A stretch of DNA of 64,000 nucleotides from Verrucomicrobiota bacterium (lineage in GTDB: Bacteria > Verrucomicrobiota > Verrucomicrobiia > Limisphaerales > JADJPG01), in NCBI GenBank assembly GCA_016713365.1, contig JADJPG010000021.1, positions 1 through 64,000 of the forward strand. The letters run 5' to 3'. Below, one piece after another: positions 8,799 through 17,023 of this stretch. The notes beneath the pieces were generated by a model. That model was not told where the DNA came from, did not search any database, and saw nothing but the letters and a program-made list of their open reading frames with translations. Both the position numbers and the translations under genes were made by a program. Position 1 is the first letter of the stretch, and each line of letters opens with the position of its first letter.

Positions 8799-9358
8799 GG
8801 CTTCGAAAGCGTCGCCTGCTTCAAAGCCGCGTTCGTCGGCGCGTTCACCGGCGTAGCTAGAGCTTTGTCCAGCGCGACGAAAGCCTCCTTCAAGCCCGCG
8901 GCGTTGGTTCGCCCTGAGAAGTGGCCGACTAAAGCTCCGTTCCGGTCGATGATGTAAACGTTCGCGAGATCCGGAACATATTTGAACTGCGCGCAAACCT
9001 TGCCTGACCAGTCCATCATCACCGGATAAAGGATCGTTTCCTGAAATCGCTTCCGGATTCGACCGCGCAAAAATCCTGGTACCCCGCCGACATCCGCCAG
9101 CCCGCGTATATCCACCGGCATCTCTGGCCGGGCCTTCAATGCTGTAATCCAGCCGGCGATCTGTTCCGAGCCTTTGCGATCCGCGATCGTCAGGAAAATC
9201 ACGTTCGTAGTCGGGAACGAGACCACGTGCTTCGTGTCATACTGATCGCTTAATTCCAATCGCTGGGGAATCTTCGGACCCGGCATCGCGTCCTCAGCGG
9301 CCCACGCCGTGAATGAGAGCGCGGCGACCATCAACATCGGAATCATCCGGCGACTCAT
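8795..9358 (-). CDS. Exported thioredoxin-fold protein
   Basis: The product is 187 residues from the ATG at 9358. A signal peptide (MSRRMIPMLMVAALSFTAWA) precedes a thioredoxin-like domain. VSFPTTNVIFLTIADRKGSEQIAGW marks the first strands and helix, and VPDLANVYIIDRNGALVGHFSG matches the later strands of TlpA/AhpC-type folds. The CxxC redox motif is absent where it would be expected (ADRKGSEQ), so disulfide exchange is unlikely. The longer open frame upstream overlaps the glycosyltransferase and is not used. Start and stop overlap neighbours as ATGA on both sides. Confidence 0.75.
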   Translation of the reverse strand: MSRRMIPMLMVAALSFTAWAAEDAMPGPKIPQRLELSDQYDTKHVVSFPTTNVIFLTIADRKGSEQIAGWITALKARPEMPVDIRGLADVGGVPGFLRGRIRKRFQETILYPVMMDWSGKVCAQFKYVPDLANVYIIDRNGALVGHFSGRTNAAGLKEAFVALDKALATPVNAPTNAALKQATLSKP

Positions 9359-10521
9359 GCGACCTCCGCGGGTTTGGTTGCCGGAACTGAGGAAGCGCCA
9401 TACTGACGTCCCTTCCACTCGGAAGGTTTCCCTCGCCACTGCCGCAACAACGCCGCCCACTGAATCGCCAGCAATGCCATCACCCCCAACGGATGCAGCA
9501 ACGCGCTGCCCAGCGGTTGCCGAAAGCGCCATACGGCCACCAGTCGCGGGAGATAGGCCAGCGCCGTGGCCACGGCGGCCAACGGCAGAACATTCGCATT
9601 CCAAAACGGAGCGGTCATCACCACAAGCAACGGCAAGACTTGTCCGCCGAGAAGCAAAATCGTCATCGGCAAAATGGTTCCGGGCGCGCCGAGACCTTCC
9701 GTCGCGTTCTTCCCCAGCCCGCGCCACGTCTCGCCGTTGGTGTGATACATCCGGCAGGTGGCGAGATCCGTCGCGTCGAACAAGTCCGTCCGATAACCCG
9801 CGCGCCGGAAGAGTCGGGGAAGCTTCACCCCATCGTGGAGCGTCGCGCGAATCATCGCGTGACCACCCGTGGCGCGATACGCCTCCGCGCGCGCGATGAA
9901 GAGCTGACCGCAGCCCGCGGAGAATCCCGCCATCTTCGTCCAGCGCATGAACGCCATCGGGAGATAGCCCAACAGCACGAAATGAATCAGAGGCAGCAGG
10001 AGACGTTCGCTGAACGTGCCGAGTGCCTGATGCGGCACACCACTGGCCAGTGCTACGTCGCGCCGGACCGCCATGAACCCAGCCATTCTGCTCAACGCAT
10101 CCGGAGCGAGGCGAACATCGGCATCGATGAACACCAGCAGTGGATTTCGCGCGAGCCGGGCGAGCACGGAGCAGGCGTGTTGCTTGCCGCACCAGCCCGG
10201 GGGCAGCGGCGGAGCGGACTCCAATCGCACTCGCGGATCCCGACGAGCAAAGGCTTCCACAATCGCGGCGGTTTGGTCGGTCGAATGATCATCGAGCACG
10301 ATGATCTCGAATTCGGCGCCGCGGTTGGCGAGCACGGCTTCCAAGGTCGCACGGATGTTTTTCTCCTCGTTGCGCGCCGGAATGAGCACGCTCAACGCTT
10401 CAGTCCGGATCGGGGAAGCAACTCTCTCAGTGCGGCGGTAGAACAGAAGGTTCAGGAGAAACAACGCTGCTGGAATGGCCGCCAGCACGAGCGCCACGAG
10501 GGCGACGGGTTCGAGGCTCAT
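9355..10521 (-). CDS. crtQ: Glycosyltransferase family 2, CrtQ-like (C30 carotenoid glycosylation)
   Basis: The product has 388 residues. An N-terminal membrane helix (VALVLAAIPAALFLLNLLF) is followed by a GT-A domain with LSVLIPARNEEKNI, VLDDHSTDQT and the metal-binding FIDADV. Several C-terminal hydrophobic helices follow, and the protein ends with SEWKGRQYGASS. The closing WKGRQY matches my memory of the end of staphylococcal CrtQ, 4,4'-diaponeurosporenoate glycosyltransferase. The neighbours encode CrtN-, CrtP- and AldH-like enzymes, which makes attachment of a sugar to a carotenoic acid the most likely job. It overlaps the acyltransferase gene by ATGA. The sugar donor is not predictable. 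Confidence 0.82.
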   Translation of the reverse strand: MSLEPVALVALVLAAIPAALFLLNLLFYRRTERVASPIRTEALSVLIPARNEEKNIRATLEAVLANRGAEFEIIVLDDHSTDQTAAIVEAFARRDPRVRLESAPPLPPGWCGKQHACSVLARLARNPLLVFIDADVRLAPDALSRMAGFMAVRRDVALASGVPHQALGTFSERLLLPLIHFVLLGYLPMAFMRWTKMAGFSAGCGQLFIARAEAYRATGGHAMIRATLHDGVKLPRLFRRAGYRTDLFDATDLATCRMYHTNGETWRGLGKNATEGLGAPGTILPMTILLLGGQVLPLLVVMTAPFWNANVLPLAAVATALAYLPRLVAVWRFRQPLGSALLHPLGVMALLAIQWAALLRQWRGKPSEWKGRQYGASSVPATKPAEVA

Positions 10522-11399
10522 TTGCGTCCATGCTCCTTCGCGAAGGTTTCGCCGCGCAGCTTTGCCTTCAGCTTTCGCCAGAGATCATAGACACCGCCCT
10601 GCCCCGCTCCACCGCGCAGAATCGTTCGGAAGTCAGATGCATCACGGCGTTGAGCCTCGATGGACAGCGCATCGAGCGCGACGGTGAGTTGATCCTCCAG
10701 ATGCGCCGACAACTCCTCGTGAGTTCGGGAGCGCCGAGTGCCGGAGTTGATCAAGACCGGCTCACCGAAGCGAACGAGAATCTCGGGCAGACGCTCTTCC
10801 CAGAAGACGAACTCCGTCGCCATGGGAAGAAACAGCACGTTCTCAACCTGCGACGCAACCCGACCGAGTCCGGATTGAAACCGCAGCGGCCGCTCGCGCA
10901 CGTCGGCAAAACGACTTTGCGGCGTGATGGCGAGCAGGTGATTCGGGCTTTGAAGAATCGCCTCCGAAGCTCGCAGAAACTGAACCGCGCCACGTCGCGT
11001 TCCCTGCTCCACACCGAAGAAGCCGAGCTTGGCGAACATGCGATACCGCTGAAGCATCGCGGCGTCGATCGGCGCGTAAAGGTTTCGCTGAGGAAAACAC
11101 GCGTCCTTCAAAACCAACCCCACGAGCGGATCCCACCACGAAGCGTGATTCGTATACAACATCACCGGGTAACCCGTCGCGTCCGGCGGAAGACCGTTGA
11201 TGGATACACGCAGCGAATGAAAATGCCGCCGAAGGTAGCCGCGGCAATACCACGTGAACCAGCGTAGCAACAGCGGCGAGATGACGGGCAGCGCGTGAAG
11301 CGTGCCACGCGAGATGCGTCGTGGACCCGAAGCCTCGTCCGAACCCGCCACGACGTCGCGGCAAGGTTCTGGTTTTGAAATGACTTCGGACTTTGTCAT
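10518..11399 (-). CDS. Lysophospholipid-type acyltransferase, probable carotenoid glycoside acyltransferase
   Basis: The product has 293 residues with a PlsC/LPLAT domain. Motif I is NHASWWDP (H-x4-D), the catalytic pair of this superfamily. RNLYAPIDAAMLQRYRMFAKLGFFGVEQGTRRGA corresponds to the acceptor-binding region, and NVLFLPMATEFVFWEERLPEILVRFGEP to the later motifs. In staphyloxanthin synthesis the last step acylates the sugar by CrtO, a shorter and different protein. By position between crtP and crtQ, this LPLAT enzyme likely fills that role, but acylation of an ordinary phospholipid is also possible. It starts 11 bases after the crtP stop. Confidence 0.78.
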   Translation of the reverse strand: MTKSEVISKPEPCRDVVAGSDEASGPRRISRGTLHALPVISPLLLRWFTWYCRGYLRRHFHSLRVSINGLPPDATGYPVMLYTNHASWWDPLVGLVLKDACFPQRNLYAPIDAAMLQRYRMFAKLGFFGVEQGTRRGAVQFLRASEAILQSPNHLLAITPQSRFADVRERPLRFQSGLGRVASQVENVLFLPMATEFVFWEERLPEILVRFGEPVLINSGTRRSRTHEELSAHLEDQLTVALDALSIEAQRRDASDFRTILRGGAGQGGVYDLWRKLKAKLRGETFAKEHGRK

Positions 11400-11410
11400 C
11401 GCAACTCAAT

Positions 11411-12997
11411 TCACACTTCCACCAATTCACGTTGTGGCGATTCCGCAGCGGTCGCTCTGTCGAGCGTCGGCTCGGCCACACGATCCTTGTCGAGCGTATC
11501 CGCCGCGATCCATCCGCTCATCAGCACCATGGGCATGCCGGGGCCTGGATGCGCTGCGCCGCCCGCGAGATAGAGACCACGCAGATCGGGCGAGCGATTG
11601 CCGGGCTTGAAGGCACCGAGGAACTTGCCGTGGCTCGCAAGGCCGTAAATCGCGCCGTCGAGCACGTGGTAACGATCGTGAATGTCCTGCGGCGTAAGCG
11701 TGCGCTCGAACACGATTCGCTCCTCGATGTCCGGCATCTGGCCGGTCGTCTTGAGCTTTTCGATAATCGTCTTGCGATACGCAGGAAGCATCTTCTTCCA
11801 GTCGTGATGCGGCCGCAGATACGGCGTGTGGACGAGCACGTAGAGCGCTTCGCCTCCGGCCGGCGCAGTGCCCGGTTCGCTGCAAGTGGTCGCCGCGAGA
11901 TAGCAGGTCGGGTCGGGAGCCGGCTCGCCCTTCTTGTAGATCCAGTCGAACTCCTCGTGCGGATCGCGGCTGAAAACGAAGTCGTGATGCGCGAGATGGT
12001 CGTAGCGTTTCTTCAAGCCGAGGTAGAGCACCACGCCGGAGCACGCCGCCTCGTACTTGCGACGCCTCTCGAACTTCCGGCCAATGTCGCCGTTCAGCAG
12101 TTCGCGATGCGTGCGCACAGCGTCGCTGTTCGACACGACCGCACGCAGCGGAATCTCCTGACCGTGATTCGTTCGAACGCCAGTAACGTTGCCAGCCTCC
12201 GTCAGAATTTTCGTGATGAAGGTGTTGGTGTGAATCTCGACGCCGAGTTCGCGCGCGAGTTTCTCCAACGCCACCGGCACGGCACGCGTGCCGCCCATCG
12301 GATACCAGATTCCTTCATCCGTCTGCATATGCGCGATGCCGCAGAGGATGGCAGGCGAACCGTAGGGCGAGGAGCCGACGTATTGCGTGAAGTGATCCAT
12401 CATCTGCGCTACACGCGCGTCGGGTGTGAAGGAACGGACGGAACCCGCGACGCTGCGGCCCATGCGCATCGAGAGGACGTCGCCGAGCACGGACGGATCG
12501 AATGCGGTCTTGAAATCGAACATGTCGCGCAACCCGCCGATGGGCTTGTAGAAGAAGAAACGCTGCGAGATGTCGTTCAGGCGTTCGCTCCACTTGAGGA
12601 AGTCGAGGTACCGCTGGCCGGAGTTCGTGCCGGGCGCGAATCGTTCGAGCTCACCCGTCATCTGCTCCGGGTTCTGCATCAGGTTCAGGACCGAGCCGTC
12701 CTGAAAGAAGCAGCGCCACTGCGGATCGAGCCGCACCATGTCGAGGTAATCCTCCATCTTGCGATCCGCCTCGGCGAAGATGCGGCGCAGCACGGAAGGA
12801 ATCGTGACGATGGTCGGCCCCATGTCGAAGCGGAAGCCGGCGCCTTCGAGCTGCGCGGCCTTGCCGCCGAGCCATTTGTTGCGTTCAAAAAGGACAACCT
12901 TGTAGCCGCGGGCCGCGAGCGTGCAGGCCGAGGCGAGTCCGGCGAGTCCGGCGCCAATGACGCCGATGCGATCTTGGGAGGATGTTTTCATACTCAT
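11411..12997 (-). CDS. crtP: CrtP-like carotenoid oxygenase (phytoene desaturase family)
   Basis: The product has 528 residues. The FAD-binding motif IGVIGAGLAGLASACTLAARG lies at about residues 10-30, followed by GGKAAQLEGAGFRFDMGPT. RLDPQWRCFFQDGS, YVGSSPYGSPA and YDHLAHHDFVFS correspond to stretches I recall in staphylococcal CrtP (diaponeurosporene oxygenase) rather than CrtN. The C-terminal FAD contact is YLAGGAAHPGPGMPMV. The enzyme should oxidise the terminal methyl of a C30 carotene to an aldehyde. The neighbouring aldehyde dehydrogenase would oxidise that further. The ATG overlaps the aldH stop as ATGA; a second Met two codons later is an alternative start. Confidence 0.88.
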   Translation of the reverse strand: MSMKTSSQDRIGVIGAGLAGLASACTLAARGYKVVLFERNKWLGGKAAQLEGAGFRFDMGPTIVTIPSVLRRIFAEADRKMEDYLDMVRLDPQWRCFFQDGSVLNLMQNPEQMTGELERFAPGTNSGQRYLDFLKWSERLNDISQRFFFYKPIGGLRDMFDFKTAFDPSVLGDVLSMRMGRSVAGSVRSFTPDARVAQMMDHFTQYVGSSPYGSPAILCGIAHMQTDEGIWYPMGGTRAVPVALEKLARELGVEIHTNTFITKILTEAGNVTGVRTNHGQEIPLRAVVSNSDAVRTHRELLNGDIGRKFERRRKYEAACSGVVLYLGLKKRYDHLAHHDFVFSRDPHEEFDWIYKKGEPAPDPTCYLAATTCSEPGTAPAGGEALYVLVHTPYLRPHHDWKKMLPAYRKTIIEKLKTTGQMPDIEERIVFERTLTPQDIHDRYHVLDGAIYGLASHGKFLGAFKPGNRSPDLRGLYLAGGAAHPGPGMPMVLMSGWIAADTLDKDRVAEPTLDRATAAESPQRELVEV

Positions 12998-13776
12998 AAA
13001 TTCTTGTTGGGTTTACTGCGGCCAGAGAGAGATTTGAAAAGTGCGATGAGCGCGCTCCATCGCGGCGCGACCGAACCCGCGACCGTGCGTAAGAGTTCAG
13101 GGAATAGGCGAAGGAACATCGCCTCGTCCTTTGGATGCGGCGGCTCGAGGGCGGGACGGAACTTCGCGCGACTGACGGAGACCACTTTGGGCACGGTCAG
13201 TTCAAGCAAGCCTTCAGGCCCGCGCGTCACGCCGAAACCGCTGCGATGCCGACCACCGAAAGGCACACGGGCATCAGCGCTCGGGACGAGAAGATCGTTG
13301 ATCGTCACCACGCCGGCGCTAAGGCAGGAAGCGACGCAATGACCGGTCGACTCATCCCGCGTGAACACGCTCGCCCCCAGCGCGTAGGGACAATCGTTTG
13401 CGCGCATGATGGCTTCCGCATCGTCCGCGACGGTGATTAGCGATAGCACCGGGGCGAACACGTCTTCGGTCAACAGGCGCGCCGACGGTTCGACGCCGGC
13501 GAGAATCGCGGGAAATTGAACGGCGCCGTCTGGAGAAATCCCGCCCGCGACGAAGTGCGCGCCCTGAGAGATCGCTTCTGAAAGGAGTCGATGCAATGGA
13601 GCGCCGGTCTCCGACCCGGCGAGAACCGCGATAGGCGCCGGGTCGGAGACCGGTGCTCCGGGAGGAAAGGCGCGCGCAAGTCGGCCTTCCAATTCGGTTG
13701 CGATGGCGCGATGCACGAAGACACGCTTGGGCGCCATGCAGGTCGCGCCGTAGTTGAGCGTCACCCCGAACTTCAC
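12994..13776 (-). CDS. aldH: Aldehyde dehydrogenase, C-terminal part (separated by a frameshift)
   Basis: This frame continues the aldehyde dehydrogenase begun at 14546. It contains the catalytic Cys in LNYGATCMAPKRVFV, then TEDVFAPVLSLITV and the NAD-fold closing motif VPFGGRHRSGFGVTRG. The nominal start (GTG at 13776) is inside the active-site region, so this is not a separate gene. Residues encoded by 13598-13659 (GAPVSDPAPIAVLAGSETGA) come from a long palindrome that also occurs between genes at 46925-46989, an insertion of repeat DNA into coding sequence. The gene ends in ATGA with crtP. Confidence 0.82.
   Translation of the reverse strand: MKFGVTLNYGATCMAPKRVFVHRAIATELEGRLARAFPPGAPVSDPAPIAVLAGSETGAPLHRLLSEAISQGAHFVAGGISPDGAVQFPAILAGVEPSARLLTEDVFAPVLSLITVADDAEAIMRANDCPYALGASVFTRDESTGHCVASCLSAGVVTINDLLVPSADARVPFGGRHRSGFGVTRGPEGLLELTVPKVVSVSRAKFRPALEPPHPKDEAMFLRLFPELLRTVAGSVAPRWSALIALFKSLSGRSKPNKNL
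13598..13659. repeat. Palindromic dispersed element inside the aldH coding sequence
   Basis: Two 24-base arms, 13598-13621 and 13636-13659, are inverted copies of each other with one mismatch, around a 14-base loop. The arms read GGAGCGCCGGTCTCCGACCC and onward. The same arms flank a 17-base loop at 46925-46989 between genes. A related single arm (GGAGCGCCGAACTCCGATTC) appears at 40041-40064 and 43133-43157. Here the element is read in frame as about 21 residues. Confidence 0.85.
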
Positions 13777-14546
13777 CAGCCTTCACGCACGGCCAAATCC
13801 AAATCGGCATCCGCGCGAACGATGACGGCGTCGCAGCCGCAAAGCTCCATCACCGACGGGATGAGATGCGGCGCGAGTTGAGCGAGAATCTTTTCACCCG
13901 TGGCAGCGGAGCCGGTAAAAATCACTTTGTCCGGCAGCGCTTCGATGGCAGCGCGGGCGGCTTCAGTGGACTCCGGAAGAAGCGCGACGAGATGCGAATC
14001 AAAGCCGGCGCGATGAATGATCTCGATCAGCGCGCGTGCGGCGAAGGAGCCGCCAACACCGGGCTTGAGGAGAACTGCGTTGCCGGCAACCAGCGCTTGG
14101 ATGAGTTGCACGCCGGGCAGAAGCAGCGGGTAGTTGCCGGGACCAATGACGAGCACGACGCCGAGGGGTTCTCGACGAACTTCGCTCCGCACACCCGAAA
14201 GCCAGAGGGGCAACCCGCGGCTCCCGTGGCGACGCGGCGCGAGGATTGATTCCGCTTCGCGTTCGAGAAACCGACACGCCTCGGCGACGGGGAGCACTTC
14301 GGCCGTGAGCGATTCGAGCGGAGGACGGTTCCGGGCGGACGCCGATGCCTCGGCGAGCAGCATCGCATGGTCGGCGATCAGACGACGCAACTCGCGAACG
14401 CGCGCGAGGCGCTCGGCGAGGGGCGTAACGGCCCAGCGGTTTTGCGCGAGACGCGCGGCGGACATGGCGGAACGCACCGACGCCTCCACCGGACTGTAGT
14501 TCACAGCGGTGGAACGCGGATTGGTGCTGTTCGCCGGAGAGCTCAC
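13773..14546 (-). CDS. aldH: Aldehyde dehydrogenase, N-terminal part (apparent frameshift)
   Basis: The frame encodes the NAD-binding half of an aldehyde dehydrogenase: REPLGVVLVIGPGNYPLLLPG, AGNAVLLKPG, VIFTGSAATGEK and the general-base region VMELCGCDAVIV with its Glu. After ADADLDLAVREG it hits Trp-stop, where the family continues with K/F-rich sequence. That continuation is in the next frame (12994-13776). Restoring one base near 13780 joins them into a protein of about 517 residues. By context it should oxidise the C30 carotenoid aldehyde to the acid, like AldH in staphyloxanthin synthesis. The start overlaps the crtN stop as ATGA. Confidence 0.84.
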   Translation of the reverse strand: MSSPANSTNPRSTAVNYSPVEASVRSAMSAARLAQNRWAVTPLAERLARVRELRRLIADHAMLLAEASASARNRPPLESLTAEVLPVAEACRFLEREAESILAPRRHGSRGLPLWLSGVRSEVRREPLGVVLVIGPGNYPLLLPGVQLIQALVAGNAVLLKPGVGGSFAARALIEIIHRAGFDSHLVALLPESTEAARAAIEALPDKVIFTGSAATGEKILAQLAPHLIPSVMELCGCDAVIVRADADLDLAVREGW

Positions 14547-15844
14547 GTCGTGGACTTGGATTTGAGGCCGAGCATGGAAGCCGCAGTGGTGAAGAGGCTG
14601 GGCTTGTCCGCACTCGCGGAGGTCAGATGCTCTTCGCGCGCAGGCGTGAGCGGAATATTCGTTTCAATGCCGAGGTCTTCGAGCAGCAACCGCGAGCTGA
14701 TGCGCGCGCTCTCGAAAATCACCGGCAGTCCGCTGCCCGGATGCGTGCCGCCGCCGACGAGATACATGCCGTCGAGATCCTCGAAGCGGTTGTGCGGGCG
14801 GAGGTGCAGCATCTGGTCAAGCGAGTGCGCGAGGTTGAAGGTGGCGCCGCGATAAATCTCGTAACGCGAATCCCAGTCCGCCGGCGTGATGACGCGCTCG
14901 TAGCGGACACGTTTCTCGATGTCGCCGTATCCAGCTTGCGCGATCTTTTCGAACAGCAGTTTGCGGAAGCGCGCGCGTTCCTTGGTCCAGTCGATGTTCG
15001 GATGCTGATGCGAGACCGGCGAGAGAACATAGAGCGCGCTGTGACCTTTCGGCGCGAGCGTGGGATCGGTGACGCAGGCGTTCTGCACGTAGAAGCTCGA
15101 GTCATCGCTGAGGACGTGCTTGTTCTCGATGTCGTCGAGGTTCTTCGCGTATTCGCTCGCGATGTGAATGGTGTGATGCGGCAGGTCGAATGTGCCTTCG
15201 ACGCCGAGATACATCATGAACGTCGAGCAGGAATATTTCTTCTTCGCGAGCTTCGCATTGGTCCAGCGACGGCGCAGGTGGTCGGGCACCATGCGTTCCA
15301 TGGCGCGCGCGAAGTCGGCGTTCACCACCACGGCGTCGGTGTGATGCGAACCGGCGTTCGTGCGAACGCCCACGGCGCGACGGCCGGCGAAGAGGATTTC
15401 CTCCACAGGTTCGTTCAGGCAGATCTCCACACCAAGTCTGCGCGCCACACGAGCCATCGAATGGCACACCGCCGCGCAGCCACCAATCGGATGCCAGACG
15501 CCGTATTCGTATTCGAGGAAGCTCAGGATGCTGAACAAGCTCGGGCATCGGAACGGCGACATGCCGAGGTATTTCGACTGGAAACAGAACGCGAGACGCA
15601 CACGCTCATCTTTGAAGAAGCGCTTGAGGTAAGTGTCCACCGATTGATGAGGGCGCAGCATCGGCAGCATCTTCAGCAAGCGAGTGTTCACCAGGTCCTG
15701 CCAGCCGAGGAACGGCGTTTCGAGGCACGGTTCCATGGCGCTGAGCTTGGTGCGGTTCTCGGCGAGGAAACGCCGGAAGCCGGGGACATCGGAAGGGGCG
15801 AGGGCGGCAATGGATTTCTCCATCCGCGCAATGTCGGGGTGCAA
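14543..15844 (-). CDS. crtN: CrtN-like diapophytoene/squalene desaturase, main part (frameshifted from its N-terminus)
   Basis: The frame holds about 430 residues of a carotenoid desaturase. KKYSCSTFMMYLGVEG, SSFYVQNACVTDPTLAPKG and the C-terminal YLVGGGTHPGSGLPVIFESA correspond to staphylococcal CrtN. The FAD-binding N-terminus is missing here and is found in the adjacent frame (15688-16140), so the two form one enzyme of about 532 residues. The reaction is stepwise desaturation of a C30 chain to 4,4'-diaponeurosporene or diapolycopene, with FAD, probably at the membrane. The gene overlaps aldH by ATGA. Confidence 0.86.
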   Translation of the reverse strand: MHPDIARMEKSIAALAPSDVPGFRRFLAENRTKLSAMEPCLETPFLGWQDLVNTRLLKMLPMLRPHQSVDTYLKRFFKDERVRLAFCFQSKYLGMSPFRCPSLFSILSFLEYEYGVWHPIGGCAAVCHSMARVARRLGVEICLNEPVEEILFAGRRAVGVRTNAGSHHTDAVVVNADFARAMERMVPDHLRRRWTNAKLAKKKYSCSTFMMYLGVEGTFDLPHHTIHIASEYAKNLDDIENKHVLSDDSSFYVQNACVTDPTLAPKGHSALYVLSPVSHQHPNIDWTKERARFRKLLFEKIAQAGYGDIEKRVRYERVITPADWDSRYEIYRGATFNLAHSLDQMLHLRPHNRFEDLDGMYLVGGGTHPGSGLPVIFESARISSRLLLEDLGIETNIPLTPAREEHLTSASADKPSLFTTAASMLGLKSKSTT

Positions 15845-16140
15845 TCGAGCGCACCGCCCCCGCCAAATTGAATGCGATACTGCGGGTCGAGCCGTTCCAT
15901 CGGCACTTCGGCGCGCAGGCTCGTGCCGGCAGCGCGGAAGATTTCATCGAGCACGCGCGGGTAGAGGAAGAACGTGGGGCCAAGGTCGAACTTGTAGCCG
16001 TCCGCTTCGATGGACGACGTGCGTCCGCCGACGAACGGCAGGCGCTCGACAATTTTGACACGGGTGCCCGCTGCGGCGAGGAGGATGGCTGAGGCGAGTC
16101 CGCCAGGACCGGCGCCGATGATGATGACTTGTTTCGACAT
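15688..16140 (-). CDS. crtN: CrtN-like desaturase, N-terminal FAD-binding part (apparent frameshift)
   Basis: Translation from the ATG at 16140 gives MSKQVIIIGAGPGGLASAIL, the dinucleotide-binding fold, followed by GGRTSSIEADGYKFDLGPTF, typical of the phytoene desaturase family. After QYRIQFGGGGALDCTP the frame turns into low-complexity Pro/Ser sequence and stops. The sense continuation HPDIARMEKSIAALAPSDVP is in the next frame. One base restored in the G run at 15836-15839 joins the two. The start lies 13 bases after the SDR gene stop. The longer upstream frame is not supported. Confidence 0.85.
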   Translation of the reverse strand: MSKQVIIIGAGPGGLASAILLAAAGTRVKIVERLPFVGGRTSSIEADGYKFDLGPTFFLYPRVLDEIFRAAGTSLRAEVPMERLDPQYRIQFGGGGALDCTPTLRGWRNPLPPSPLPMSPASGVSSPRTAPSSAPWNRASKRRSSAGRTW

Positions 16141-16153
16141 GAGATGTTTCGAG

Positions 16154-16915
16154 TTACGTGGTGGCAAGTCGCGGTTGAACAGAACTGAGGCCGCCATCAA
16201 CGGCGATGACCTGGCCGGTGACCCAGCTTTGCTCCGGGTCCAGCAGCCACGAGATCGCACTGGCGATTTCGTGCGGTTCGCCGATGCGACCGAGCGGATG
16301 CAGCGCGGTGGAGGCCTTGAGACTGGCTTCGTTGGTGGTAAGCGTGGCGGTGAGCGGCGTGCGGGTAAGACCTGGCGCGACGCAGTTCACGCGGATGTTG
16401 TAGCGTGCGTAGGTGGCGGCTGCGGATTGCGCGAGACCAACCACGCCGGCTTTCGCCGCGGCAATGGCTTCGTGGTTGATCATTCCCCGCTGCGCGACCG
16501 CGGAGCTCATCAAAACGATGGAACCTCCGCCGTTGCGCATCATGCGAGAAGCGGCGGCGCGGAGGATGTTGAACGAGGAAGTGAGGTTAGTGGCAATGAC
16601 GTGCGCCCATTCGTCCGGAGTGGTCAGGTGCGCGGGCTTGAGCAGGAGCGAGCCGCAACAATTCACAACGCCGTCGAGTTGTCCGAATTGTTCAAGCACG
16701 GCGGAGAAGGCGTTTTCGACGACTTTCGCATCAATGGCATCGGCGACCTCGGTGTGCGCGCCCAGTTCCTCGCCCAAGGTTTTGAGACGTTCATTCCCGC
16801 GAGCGCAGAGAGCCAGCTGCCAGCCTGCGGCGGTCAGGCGACGAGCCAGCGAGGAGCCGATGCCGCCGGTGGCACCGAAGATAAGGGCTCTAGAATTGCG
16901 AGGAGTTGAACTCAT
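16154..16915 (-). CDS. SDR-family oxidoreductase lacking the catalytic Tyr
   Basis: The product has 253 residues with the SDR cofactor motif LIFGATGGIGSSLARRL at the N-terminus, NCCG in place of NNAG, and VLMSSAVAQRG holding the catalytic Ser. The YxxxK motif is altered: the segment reads NHEAIAAAKAGVVGL, with the Lys present and Ile where Tyr should be. PLGRIGEPHEIASAISWLLD and VTGQVIAVDGG are normal C-terminal SDR features. It is the first gene of the carotenoid operon, 13 bases before crtN. Its role could be NAD(P)-dependent modification of a pigment, or it may be a non-catalytic or differently acting SDR. Confidence 0.82.
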   Translation of the reverse strand: MSSTPRNSRALIFGATGGIGSSLARRLTAAGWQLALCARGNERLKTLGEELGAHTEVADAIDAKVVENAFSAVLEQFGQLDGVVNCCGSLLLKPAHLTTPDEWAHVIATNLTSSFNILRAAASRMMRNGGGSIVLMSSAVAQRGMINHEAIAAAKAGVVGLAQSAAATYARYNIRVNCVAPGLTRTPLTATLTTNEASLKASTALHPLGRIGEPHEIASAISWLLDPEQSWVTGQVIAVDGGLSSVQPRLATT

Positions 16916-16984
16916 GGGTGACTCACAACGAACGGGGCTTTTCTCGGACCATAATCAAAATCTTTTTACTGAGTTGTGCGTTGA

Positions 16985-17001
16985 TGTCTATGGGGTGTTC
17001 T
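16985..17001. promoter_or_regulatory. Possible weak CarH-type operator before the carotenoid operon
   Basis: TGTCTA begins at 16985 and TGTTCT at 16996, exactly 11 bases apart. This resembles the 11-bp phased TGTCTA/TGTTTA half-sites found before the CarH-like gene. It lies about 70-86 bases upstream of the first operon gene. Only one half-site is a full match, so chance is a real alternative. Confidence 0.3.
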
Positions 17002-17023
17002 CCTGCCGGGAATGACAAATGCA

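Noticed and set aside
11393..13342. Longest plus-strand open frame in the carotenoid region (649 residues)
   Set aside because: It is antisense to crtP and aldH, both strongly supported.
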